A stretch of 64,000 nucleotides of DNA from Sphingobacterium hungaricum (GTDB lineage Bacteria > Bacteroidota > Bacteroidia > Sphingobacteriales > Sphingobacteriaceae), in contig NZ_MU158698.1 in assembly GCF_015210005.1 (NCBI RefSeq), positions 2,215,337-2,279,336 on the forward strand, read 5' to 3'. The translations under genes were made by a program, and so were the position numbers. Shown here piece after piece: positions 43,576 through 52,555 of this stretch (positions are counted from its first letter, which is position 1; every line of letters begins with the position of its first letter). The notes beneath the pieces are model-generated. The model saw only the letters and a list, made by a program, of their open reading frames with translations. It had not been told where the DNA came from and ran no database searches.

Positions 43576-44604
43576 TTAATCAATTACAATCACTAATGCG
43601 TTCAATGTTTTTGCCCAATCATATACGAATTTCGCGTGTGAAGAAGCATTACGGACACACATGTGAGAACGAGGAATGGTTCCTAAGCTCCAGCTGTATT
43701 CGATAATTGCGCCTTTTGGATTGTTGACAGGAACACCATGTACATACGCGCCATTCGTGAAACGGCTCGCGTAAGGAGCGAAGCCCTCAATGCTAGTTGT
43801 TCCATCTTTATGGTAATACATTTTCGCTTTTTTCTCCTGAATGACAAACATTCCAGTCGGAGTCTCCATTGCGTAAGGCGGTTTATGCCTTCCTGTCGTT
43901 GCCGGATTCATGCTGCGTACAATCCAGCCTTTATCCGTTTTCTCCAATGTACAGATATTTTGGTTAGTTACATCAACCACAACCACATGATTGAATGTCG
44001 CTGAATCACCAATATTTTTCACATAGCGTTTTGGAACATCGTAGGTTCCCTCGAAAGAAATTCCTTCCACTTTCACCATGTCCAATGTATCGCTGCTCGC
44101 TAGCTTAACCAAAAAACCATCCCGACCATAGCGAACGGGAGCGTCCGTTTCTCCAACAACATATAGTGGAGCAGATTGATAACGCTCAACACCTAAGGTG
44201 TCGGAAACACGTTTGTATGCATTCCTTTTGTAGTTCTTTACAACAGGAGCTTCGCGGTTCTTGTTTTTATAGTTTTGTAAAATGGCGTAGGTTCCTTTAG
44301 CATTCAGAAAATTCTCGACCGTGGCTAATTTCTCTTTGATTTTCTCCCATTGAAATACACGCGTGGTATCTTCATAGGGATAGGTATCCTCCAATGTATG
44401 CTTATTGTAGCTTAAATCTTTTTCGATTTTAATATCTGCAGCAGTTCGGGCTCTTAATCGTTCCTTTTCTTCTTCTTTGCGAACTTGCTCAATGGAATCC
44501 TTTTTACGCTCTTCGGTTTTGTCAGTTTCAACAGGTTTGTTTTTACAAGCCTGTAGTACGATTAACAGAAAAACAAGGTATAAACTGTATTTAATTAAAT
44601 TCAT
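43576..44604 (-). CDS. L,D-transpeptidase lipoprotein (YkuD type)
   Basis: A 342-residue lipoprotein: the signal ends in the lipobox LQAC (Cys20). It is followed by a highly charged linker (about 21-65, KTEERKKDSIEQVRKEEEKERLR). The YkuD domain in the C-terminal half has TPTGMFVI, GAYVHGVPVNN and SHMCVRNAS; the Cys of SHMCVR is the expected nucleophile, with Met where Gly is more usual. It probably acts on peptidoglycan cross-links while anchored in a membrane. It is independent of the neighbouring YkuD_2 protein in architecture. Confidence 0.9.
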   Translation of the reverse strand: MNLIKYSLYLVFLLIVLQACKNKPVETDKTEERKKDSIEQVRKEEEKERLRARTAADIKIEKDLSYNKHTLEDTYPYEDTTRVFQWEKIKEKLATVENFLNAKGTYAILQNYKNKNREAPVVKNYKRNAYKRVSDTLGVERYQSAPLYVVGETDAPVRYGRDGFLVKLASSDTLDMVKVEGISFEGTYDVPKRYVKNIGDSATFNHVVVVDVTNQNICTLEKTDKGWIVRSMNPATTGRHKPPYAMETPTGMFVIQEKKAKMYYHKDGTTSIEGFAPYASRFTNGAYVHGVPVNNPKGAIIEYSWSLGTIPRSHMCVRNASSHAKFVYDWAKTLNALVIVID

Positions 44605-44640
44605 TAATTTCCTTAATAGGTTTGTTTATTGCTTTGTACG

Positions 44641-44648
44641 CAAATATA
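44641..44648 (-). promoter_or_regulatory. -7 box of the YkuD lipoprotein gene
   Basis: The minus strand reads TATATTTG, an exact TAnnTTTG, 37 bases before the ATG. No well-spaced -33 TTG is seen. Confidence 0.5.
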
Positions 44649-44700
44649 GACAATACCTTGATTTATACCTTGCTTTATTTTTATTCTTGTCAGCAAATCG

Positions 44701-47517
44701 CTAGTTGTATTCAAATCCCCAATCAATTCCCTTGTTGATTGCAGGAACACCAGATTTCATCCAGTTTGGAGCAGGTGTGCCTTTTAAGTAATGGTCAAAA
44801 AATTGTGCTTCGCGAATCTGAATATCTTTACGATTTTGTCTTTGCATTAAATTGTGTTCATCGCCATTGTAATTTAACATCCAGACAGGTTTCTGCAAAC
44901 GTCTTAAGGCTGTAAACATTTCAATCCCTTGATACCAAGGCACTGCTCCATCATTGTCATTGGCCATAATAACGACCGGAGTATTTACTTTGTCCATAAA
45001 GAATAATGGTGAATTCTCAATGTACAGCTCGCGGTTTTCCCAAAGTGTCTTACCTATACGGCTTTGCGTATTTTCATACTGGAATTGACGTGACATGCCT
45101 GATTGCCAGCGAATTCCGCCATAAGCTGATGTCATGTTGACAACAGGTGCGCCAGTCCAAGCAGCAGCGTACATGTTGGTGCGCGTAATTAAATGGGCTA
45201 CTTGATATCCACCCCAACTTTGTCCCTGAATTCCCATCTTAGTCGAATCAACCCAGCTATTTTGAGCTAAATAACGCATGCCCGAATTAATGTATTCTTC
45301 AGCAGATTTTCCTGGATAGCCATCTTCATACGAAATGTCTGGTGCGAAAACCAAATACTCATTCGAAACAAAATAGGGGATATTCAACCGTGAAGGTGTA
45401 GGTGCAGGAGCTTGATAACTGTACAGACCATCACTTAGTTTTTCATAAAAATAAGCAATGATTGGATATTTTTTATTCGGATCAAAGTTCTCCGGTTTGT
45501 ATAAAATACCTGAAGCTTCATGACCGTTTGGCGTAACCCAATTGACCAATTCCGCTGTTCCCCAGTTGTAATCTTGCTGTTGTGGATTGATGTCTGTTAC
45601 GCGGGTTTCGTTCTTGAAATTAGTCGTATAGAATAGATTTGGCGATAATTCGTAATTCTCTTTAGTATAAATAAAATGTTCAAGATCGGTCGAAGCACTT
45701 AGTTGGCGAATCGTGAATGGAACTAATACAATTTCTTTTGGATTGCTATTCTTGTCCGGATGTGTTTGAAACAAGCCACTAAATTTGGTTTTCGTGTCAA
45801 ATGCGTCTAAGTAAATATTTCCTTTTTTATTTAATAGTGACGTTCTGTATCGCGGATTATCATTTGTCGAAAAGTCCTGGTAGCGTAAAACGATGTTGTT
45901 GATGCGGCCGTAGGCTTGCGTTACATTTTTCTTCTCTTTCCCAACGAAATCAAAATACCAGATGTCGTATCGGTCGTTAATGTAAACTCCATTGCCGTCT
46001 GTAGACCATGCGGCGATGCCGTAAGAACCCGGTAAAGCGGGGACATCATTTTCTTCATCGACGAAACTTACCGGTAAATTTACATTCAATTGAATGGTGC
46101 TGTTTTTTTCAACCGAATATGAAAACCAATTTCCAGTTTCACGGTCGAAATAAACCACATTTTTTCCGTCAGGAGAAAGATAGGCTTGTCCATTCAAGTT
46201 CGATTTCACAGTTTTCTTCTGTCCGTTCAAAGTCGAAATAAGATAGACATCCGAGTTCGTAGAGCCTTGCCATTGCGCAGCAATGCGATTTCCGAAATCA
46301 GTACTTGCTAAGACCCATTCATTATTCGCCTCATCCGTCGTACTTACCCGATTGAATGTGTCATCCACAAGCGAAAGAATGGAAGACCCTTGTTTTGGAG
46401 AGACAACCGCTAAGTAGTTCCGCGATTGGTCCCGCTTTAAATTAGCCAATTGCTGCGGTTGCAAGTAATCATCTTGCCAGCTCCAAATATCGACTTTCGC
46501 GTGTTCGAATTCGACCAAAGTTGTGTCTTTTACTCGTGGTATCGGTGCTAAACCTAGAAAAAGTTTCTCGCCATTTGCGCTAAAGTTTAAGTTTGCATCA
46601 GGGCTCACGTACCAATTTGCAGGAACGCCAGTAGAATTTTGAGCAGCTATGATGCGCGCAGTATCCAATGCTGAGGTATAATAGTACACCTTGAAATCTT
46701 TCAGCAATGATTTTTCGGGAGTTTTATCGGCAAGAAATACAACCTGCTGTGATTGGTCATCAAAGGTGAAATTTTTGTAGTTTCCTTTTCCGTTGCTGAT
46801 TTTCTTGATGCTTTTCGATTCTATCGAATAGATGTAGACGCCGGGATCCGTCGAAACGCTATCTTTTTCATCTACTTTCTTTGAGAAGATCAAATGCTGT
46901 CCATCTCCGCTGAATTCATAGGCGTCAGCCTTCCAGAAATTGACTGTATCTCCTGTCGGAAGATGATAAAGAGTAAGAACGGTCTCTGCTTTCGGTTTTT
47001 TTGAGGATGCTTTGTTCGTCGAAGTTGAATCGGTACTATCTACTTTCGCTTCAGGCCTTATTTCGCTTAAGAAAGCTAAATAATCCTGCTGAAATAAGGG
47101 AAGCTTGTAAGATTTTAATGCAGGATATTTCTGTTGTGTCTGCGTTTGTAAGTTAGCAATCAACAGCGAATCTTTTGGCATTTCATCCGGCTTCTTCTTT
47201 TTGATTTTCGCTTGGTGAGTCTCTTGAAATGTAGGTTTTATCGTCGAAATAAAAAAGGTTTCGTTATGTGTGAGATTTGGATTCGAACCTCTGTCCACCT
47301 TCAGGATCAATTCGTTTTGTTTATTCTTTACTTCAACTGTAGCGTCGCCTTCTTGCGGGACGATGCTGTAGAATAGGATATTCCCCGTCTTGCTGATCTT
47401 GGCATTAGACAGACTTTTCCAGTTGTCATAAACCGTATGATCTATGGGTTTCTTTTGCGCAAAGGAATTTGAAATACCCAGGCTTAACAAAAACAATAAG
47501 CAATGTTTAAACTTCAT
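44701..47517 (-). CDS. Secreted S9 family peptidase (prolyl oligopeptidase-like)
   Basis: A 938-residue exported serine peptidase with a signal peptide ending NSFA-Q near residue 20. The N-terminal ~640 residues form a WD40-like beta-propeller (repeated D-G-x-x-hydrophobic segments). The C-terminal alpha/beta-hydrolase domain holds the triad: Ser767 in GQSWGGYQ, Asp in ANDNDGAVPW and His in GDEHNLM. It should cut short peptides in the periplasm or at the cell surface. It is larger than typical S9 enzymes (about 700 aa) because of the extended propeller region. It is a lone gene. Confidence 0.92.
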   Translation of the reverse strand: MKFKHCLLFLLSLGISNSFAQKKPIDHTVYDNWKSLSNAKISKTGNILFYSIVPQEGDATVEVKNKQNELILKVDRGSNPNLTHNETFFISTIKPTFQETHQAKIKKKKPDEMPKDSLLIANLQTQTQQKYPALKSYKLPLFQQDYLAFLSEIRPEAKVDSTDSTSTNKASSKKPKAETVLTLYHLPTGDTVNFWKADAYEFSGDGQHLIFSKKVDEKDSVSTDPGVYIYSIESKSIKKISNGKGNYKNFTFDDQSQQVVFLADKTPEKSLLKDFKVYYYTSALDTARIIAAQNSTGVPANWYVSPDANLNFSANGEKLFLGLAPIPRVKDTTLVEFEHAKVDIWSWQDDYLQPQQLANLKRDQSRNYLAVVSPKQGSSILSLVDDTFNRVSTTDEANNEWVLASTDFGNRIAAQWQGSTNSDVYLISTLNGQKKTVKSNLNGQAYLSPDGKNVVYFDRETGNWFSYSVEKNSTIQLNVNLPVSFVDEENDVPALPGSYGIAAWSTDGNGVYINDRYDIWYFDFVGKEKKNVTQAYGRINNIVLRYQDFSTNDNPRYRTSLLNKKGNIYLDAFDTKTKFSGLFQTHPDKNSNPKEIVLVPFTIRQLSASTDLEHFIYTKENYELSPNLFYTTNFKNETRVTDINPQQQDYNWGTAELVNWVTPNGHEASGILYKPENFDPNKKYPIIAYFYEKLSDGLYSYQAPAPTPSRLNIPYFVSNEYLVFAPDISYEDGYPGKSAEEYINSGMRYLAQNSWVDSTKMGIQGQSWGGYQVAHLITRTNMYAAAWTGAPVVNMTSAYGGIRWQSGMSRQFQYENTQSRIGKTLWENRELYIENSPLFFMDKVNTPVVIMANDNDGAVPWYQGIEMFTALRRLQKPVWMLNYNGDEHNLMQRQNRKDIQIREAQFFDHYLKGTPAPNWMKSGVPAINKGIDWGFEYN

Positions 47518-47846
47518 TATGTTCGTTTAATATTTATAAAATCGTGTTTTTCAACTGTAAATATAAGAGTTAATGAGGAATTTGGTTTGTTCATCCTCAG
47601 TAACAATTCTGCTAGCAACTTCTTCCCTGCAGATTTAAATAAACCTTAGCTGGCTGTTTACCTGATGGAGAATCTAGCCGATGACCGAAAGTCAGGAACA
47701 ATTCCGTATCTGTCAATTACTTTAACTGATTAGAAACAAGCACAGCTATCTGAATTTACTTTCGAATGGTTTGATTAAATTCTTTACATTTGAATTAATA
47801 TCTATATTCGATAGGCCTATAATCATAATTTAAGACTATTAATCAA
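47518..47846. other. Divergent intergenic region between the S9 peptidase and ECF sigma genes
   Basis: About 330 bases, A/T-rich, without a credible reading frame. It contains the likely promoters of both flanking genes; the only clear element is TACATTTG at 47785-47792 facing the sigma gene. Confidence 0.6.
47785..47792 (+). promoter_or_regulatory. -7 box of the ECF sigma gene
   Basis: TACATTTG matches TAnnTTTG exactly, 55 bases before the ATG. This suggests that the primary sigma factor starts the regulatory pair. Confidence 0.45.
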
Positions 47847-48359
47847 ATGAATACTTTTGATGAAATCTTTTTCAAAGATATTTTTCATACTTACTACGAT
47901 AAAATTTTTTTGGGGTTTTATAAAAGAACAAATTCATATGAGATTGCTCAAGATTTAACGCAGCTTACATTTATCAAGTTTTGGAATTATAGGGATTCTC
48001 ATGATTTTAATCTATCTGCGGAAATTCAGCTGTTTCGAAAAGCGAAACTGATTTTTATCGATTGGCTTCGCAAACAAGCAAATGAACGAGAATTGATGAA
48101 ATCAATCAAAGAGAGCGGTAAAATCAACTTTGAAGAGATACAAGTCGATTTAAAAAATTCCTTATCGCATGCTGTCGATCAACTGCCACCGATGCGCAAG
48201 AAAGTTTTCTTGCTTTCTTACATTGAAGGATTTAGCCATAAAGAAATTGCAGAGAAATTAAATATCTCCATACGTACGGTTGATGGACATGTGTTAAAAG
48301 CGCTTCAACAATTGCGAAAAATTCTTGCCTTAATTTTCATTTTGCAAAATATAAATTAA
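47847..48359 (+). CDS. ECF-type RNA polymerase sigma factor (FecI-like)
   Basis: A 170-residue extracytoplasmic-function sigma factor. Region 2 is about residues 12-80 (YEIAQDLTQLTFIKFWNYR; LIFIDWLRKQANE), and region 4 about 108-160 (LPPMRKKVFLLSYIEGFSHKEIAEKLNISIRTVDGHVLKAL). It should direct transcription of the SusC/SusD operon downstream when released from the FecR-type anti-sigma encoded 67 bases later. This arrangement (sigma, FecR, SusC, SusD) is a standard Bacteroidota nutrient-sensing unit. Confidence 0.93.
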   Translation: MNTFDEIFFKDIFHTYYDKIFLGFYKRTNSYEIAQDLTQLTFIKFWNYRDSHDFNLSAEIQLFRKAKLIFIDWLRKQANERELMKSIKESGKINFEEIQVDLKNSLSHAVDQLPPMRKKVFLLSYIEGFSHKEIAEKLNISIRTVDGHVLKALQQLRKILALIFILQNIN

Positions 48360-48426
48360 TTTATTTTTCACAGAGTAGGTAGTTTGAGCATTTGAAACGT
48401 ATTGCTATATAAAATGCTTAAAAATT

Positions 48427-49446
48427 GTGAATAAAGACCAGGTAGAAAAGTTTCTTTCAAATAAATGCACTTACGATGAATGTCTTGAAATGGCATCCTA
48501 TTTCGAAAAAGATACGGAGGCATTAGATGCATTGGCTTTATTCGAAGAGCTTGGAGAAGAAAAACTAAATTTTAGTCTTGAAGCGGATAAGGAAAAATTC
48601 TTAAATGACTTATTTCCTACTGATCAGCCTGCGAAAAGAAAACCTTGGATTCCTTACCTAAGTTATGTAGCTGTTCTGTTTATTCTTCTGTTTTCTTATC
48701 TGACGTTTAGCCCAAATTCTACATTGAAATTTATCAATGAATCACATACATTCAGCAACTATTCATCGACCAACAAACTGTTTTATTTTCCGGATAGCTC
48801 CTACGTATTGCTTGCGCCTCAATCGGTTGTAAATTATGCGGATGATTATGCAGAAAAGCGGATCGTCAATCAGTTAAGTGGAAAAGGAATTTATTCAGTT
48901 CGAAAAAATCAATCAAATGCTTTTCGAGTTGTTAGCAAAGGGATTGAAACCAAGGCAATAGGAACTGTTTTTACCGTGAATGAATTATCTGAAAATTCAA
49001 TCCAAATCAAATTGCTGGAAGGGAAGATTGTTGTCGAAGATGTCGAAAGAGCAAAAACGGGACAGATTTTCCTAGATACAGACCATTCCTTGCTGATCAA
49101 TCCAAAGACATTTAGCTATACCATTGAGGGCAAGCAAAAATCAAGTTCTGGTAAACATTGGAAATTTGATCAGGAGGAATCCGAAATCCTCGGGGTTCTA
49201 AGTACAGTAGAATGGAGCAATTCAGAGGTTAAATTTTTGAAGATCGAAAATCAAGAATTATTTCACGTAATCGAAACAGTATTTGGAATTGCGGTCATCG
49301 CAAAAGACGATTCAATTTTACATGGAAATTTCACAGGAAGTCTATATAGGGGAGATGATATAGAAACCTTGATTGGAAATTTCTGCCAACTAAATAATTG
49401 TTCGTTTCAAATGAATGAGAACATGATTGAGATAACTAAAAATTAA
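48427..49446 (+). CDS. FecR-type anti-sigma factor
   Basis: A 339-residue single-span membrane protein. The cytoplasmic N-terminus (about 1-75) would hold the sigma factor. One membrane segment lies at about 78-98 (YLSYVAVLFILLFSYLTF). A periplasmic FecR domain follows (about 120-215: LPDSSYVLLAPQSVVNYAD-type sequence, FRVVSKGIETKAIGTVFTVNE). The C-terminal secretin/TonB-short-like domain (about 265-335) should contact the SusC N-terminal region. The start is GTG 48427. Confidence 0.9.
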   Translation: MNKDQVEKFLSNKCTYDECLEMASYFEKDTEALDALALFEELGEEKLNFSLEADKEKFLNDLFPTDQPAKRKPWIPYLSYVAVLFILLFSYLTFSPNSTLKFINESHTFSNYSSTNKLFYFPDSSYVLLAPQSVVNYADDYAEKRIVNQLSGKGIYSVRKNQSNAFRVVSKGIETKAIGTVFTVNELSENSIQIKLLEGKIVVEDVERAKTGQIFLDTDHSLLINPKTFSYTIEGKQKSSSGKHWKFDQEESEILGVLSTVEWSNSEVKFLKIENQELFHVIETVFGIAVIAKDDSILHGNFTGSLYRGDDIETLIGNFCQLNNCSFQMNENMIEITKN

Positions 49447-49508
49447 GAAAGGAAAAGCATGAGCTAAACACATTCGAATAAAAAAATTATAACTCTAAAA
49501 ACTAATTT

Positions 49509-52500
49509 ATGATAACCAAATTAATAAACTACTTGCTGGTTGGCATGTTGCTATCTACCTATATAGCAGCGAGCGCCCAATCACCTATTCTTACAACGGG
49601 TAAAGTCATTACCATCGATGGCAAAGGATTGCCGGGAGCTACAGTTAAATTTGTAAATGCCCAAAATAATGAATTGGTCACGGAAATTTCGGCTGACGAA
49701 GATGGCGTGTTTCAGATAAATTCGCTATCCGATAAAATAGTCTATAACATATACGCGCAGCACGTTGGTTTTCACCAAGAAGCCATCCTCAATTTCGTCG
49801 TATCTGCCAACAAAACCAATTCGATTTTAATTCGTCTCAAAGATGATCAATCGGAGATTGACGAAGTTGTCGTTGTTGGATATGGCACTCAGAAAAAAGT
49901 AAATCTGACCGGTGCGGTTTCAACTGTTTCAGGAAAGGACATTGCAACACGTCCTGTCGGACAGACCACAGCCGCCCTTCAGGGGATGGCTCCAGGAGTC
50001 ACCATTACCCAACGTTCTGGAAAACCGGGAAGTGATGGCGGCGATATTCGGATCCGTGGAATCGGTACGCTTGGTAGTGCTGGGCCAATGGTGTTAATTG
50101 ATGGAATCGAAGGCTCAATCAATAACATCGATCCGAATTTAATTGAATCAGTTTCTATTTTGAAGGATGCCGCTTCTTCGTCAATCTACGGATCAAGAGC
50201 AGCAAATGGTGTTATTCTCGTGACTACAAAACGTGGCGCTGGCGATAAGATTTCGATTTCTTACAACAATTATTTCGGCTGGCAAAACCCAACAAACATG
50301 CCAGAGATAGTCAATGCGTTAGATCATATGTTGCTGACCAATGAGGCATACACCAATGTCGGAAGTTCTCCACTGTATCCTGAAGATATTCTCGAGGCTT
50401 ATCGTTTGCAAGGTTCGGGCAGCTCGGATCAATATCCAAATACCGATTGGCAAAAGGAATCCTTGTTGGGAAACGGTTTCCAACAAAGTCATTTCGTCAC
50501 CATTAACGGAGGAACCAATAATGTAAAAATGCTTGCTTCCCTCGGATATTATGACCAAAACGGTCTGACGCTCAACAGTGGTTTTAGGAGATACACGATC
50601 CGCAACAACATCGATATCAAATTTTCAGAGAAATTTTTGGCGAAGATCGATCTTCAATATGTGAATCCAATAGTGACTTCTCCATCAGCAGGGATAGAAA
50701 ATATTTTTCAATGGATGAACAGTATTCCTGCAAATCAATCTTTCCGTAATTCGGATGGAACTTGGGGATTGGGATGGAATGGAAACAATTCGGTTTCTGC
50801 CGCAATGGATGGTGGCGTATCGCTAAATAAAGCACCGTTTGGGTCGATCAATGCGAGTGTTATTTACAAACCTTTAGATTGGCTGACCGCAGAAGTAAAT
50901 TATGCGCCAAAATATGCTACTCAAGTAAATAAAAATTTCAGGGAAGTTGTGCAATCTCATCATCCAGATGGAACGCCAAGCTTCGCTGTGCCTGTGCGTG
51001 CTTCGCTCACTCAGTACAGTTCGCAAGATATGTACAATAACATGCGTGCGACGGTAAATATGGCCAAAGATTTCGGAGATCATAACCTGTCCCTATTGCT
51101 TGGTGCCTCTAGGGAAGATTTTACAACAGATTACATACAAGGTTTTCGAGATATTTTTGTCTTGCCGGAATTCCCAGTCTTGGATGCTGGTTCTGCTTTG
51201 AACCAATCCGCGACAGGAAGTGCTTCGGAATGGGCTTTGCAATCATTTTTCTCCAGATTCAATTACAACTACAAACAGAAATATTTATTGGAGCTCAATG
51301 CACGCTATGATGGGTCATCTCGTTTTCTAAAAGGAAACCGCTATGGTTTCTTTCCTTCGATGTCCGCAGGATGGCGCTTCACGGAAGAATCTTTTATGTC
51401 AGAAGCGAAGTCATGGCTGAATGAAGGTAAAGTTCGTTTTTCTTGGGGACAGCTAGGAAATCAAAACATTGGAACCTATCCAGCAGTTGCGGCGTTGAAC
51501 CTCGGATCTTATACTTTAGGAAATGAAATTATTAATACAGCTGCGCTGAATGATCTATCCAATCCAAACATCACCTGGGAATCTTCGGAGGAGAAAAATT
51601 TTGGTATTGACTTAACCTTATTCAGGAATTTTACCTTGACTGCTGATTATTATTCGCGCAAGACAAGCGATATCTTGTTGCAGTTGAATATCCCTTTGAT
51701 TTTGGGTTTGAATCCACCTTACCAAAATGCAGGAGTTGTTGAGAATAAAGGCTGGGAAGTTTCCTTGGGTTATCGGAATGATTTCGATAAAGAGTTTCGA
51801 TACAGCTTTACGTTCAACTTATCGGATGTAAGGAATAAAGTGTTGGATATGAAGGGAATCAACCAAACTGGATTGACCGTCAACCGTGAAGGTTTTCCGA
51901 TCAATTCTATTTTCGGATACGAAACAGAAGGCTATTTTCAGTCTGCTGATGAAATTGCAAGCCATGCTACACAATTTGGAACCTTGGCGCCTGGCGATCT
52001 GAAATACAAAGACCAAAATGGAGATGGGAAAATCAACGAGAGTGATAAGGTCATTATCGGAAATCCGATCCCAAGATATACCTACTCATTAAATAGCAAC
52101 TTCTCGTACAAAGGAATAGATTTAAGCTTCTTGCTGCAAGGTGTCGGGAAAGCTAACGGCTATTTGTATGGCGCAGGGATCCAGCCTTTCACAACAACGG
52201 GCGCTATCGGAGGAACCATCCGTGAAGATAACAAAGATCGCTGGACTCCAGAAAATCCGAATGCGGCCTATCCGCGCTTGGCTTTTGGTCAGAATAACAA
52301 TCAGCAGGCTTCGCAGTTTTGGATGCGCGATGCATCTTACCTGAGGCTTAAAAATCTGCAGATCGGATACAAGATTCCATTGAAAAACAATACGATTAAA
52401 AACCTTCGTGTTTTTGCCAATGGATCTAATCTATTCAGCATTGATAATTTCTGGGAAGGGTATGATGTCGAAGCGCCAATAGGCGTTGGAAATTATTATC

Positions 52501-52544
52501 CTCAGGTTCAGGTGTACACATTTGGTGTTGACGTTACTTTCTAA
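49509..52544 (+). CDS. SusC/RagA family TonB-linked outer-membrane transporter
   Basis: A 1011-residue outer-membrane protein: signal peptide (ending ASAQ near 24), carboxypeptidase-regulatory-like domain (about 28-110), TonB box region ending DEVVVVGYGTQKKVNLTGAV, plug (about 120-235, including IRGIGTLG and SSIYGSRAANGVILVTTKRG) and a 22-strand barrel to an aromatic-rich C-terminus. It imports oligomers too large for porins, together with the SusD protein encoded 11 bases downstream. It belongs to the locus governed by the sigma/FecR pair. Confidence 0.96.
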   Translation: MITKLINYLLVGMLLSTYIAASAQSPILTTGKVITIDGKGLPGATVKFVNAQNNELVTEISADEDGVFQINSLSDKIVYNIYAQHVGFHQEAILNFVVSANKTNSILIRLKDDQSEIDEVVVVGYGTQKKVNLTGAVSTVSGKDIATRPVGQTTAALQGMAPGVTITQRSGKPGSDGGDIRIRGIGTLGSAGPMVLIDGIEGSINNIDPNLIESVSILKDAASSSIYGSRAANGVILVTTKRGAGDKISISYNNYFGWQNPTNMPEIVNALDHMLLTNEAYTNVGSSPLYPEDILEAYRLQGSGSSDQYPNTDWQKESLLGNGFQQSHFVTINGGTNNVKMLASLGYYDQNGLTLNSGFRRYTIRNNIDIKFSEKFLAKIDLQYVNPIVTSPSAGIENIFQWMNSIPANQSFRNSDGTWGLGWNGNNSVSAAMDGGVSLNKAPFGSINASVIYKPLDWLTAEVNYAPKYATQVNKNFREVVQSHHPDGTPSFAVPVRASLTQYSSQDMYNNMRATVNMAKDFGDHNLSLLLGASREDFTTDYIQGFRDIFVLPEFPVLDAGSALNQSATGSASEWALQSFFSRFNYNYKQKYLLELNARYDGSSRFLKGNRYGFFPSMSAGWRFTEESFMSEAKSWLNEGKVRFSWGQLGNQNIGTYPAVAALNLGSYTLGNEIINTAALNDLSNPNITWESSEEKNFGIDLTLFRNFTLTADYYSRKTSDILLQLNIPLILGLNPPYQNAGVVENKGWEVSLGYRNDFDKEFRYSFTFNLSDVRNKVLDMKGINQTGLTVNREGFPINSIFGYETEGYFQSADEIASHATQFGTLAPGDLKYKDQNGDGKINESDKVIIGNPIPRYTYSLNSNFSYKGIDLSFLLQGVGKANGYLYGAGIQPFTTTGAIGGTIREDNKDRWTPENPNAAYPRLAFGQNNNQQASQFWMRDASYLRLKNLQIGYKIPLKNNTIKNLRVFANGSNLFSIDNFWEGYDVEAPIGVGNYYPQVQVYTFGVDVTF

Positions 52545-52555
52545 ATTATAAAGAA

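Noticed and set aside
47518..47846. Small RNA gene in the divergent gap
   Set aside because: No hairpin with a T-run and no promoter-terminator pair could be found; only a -7 box facing the sigma gene is clear.
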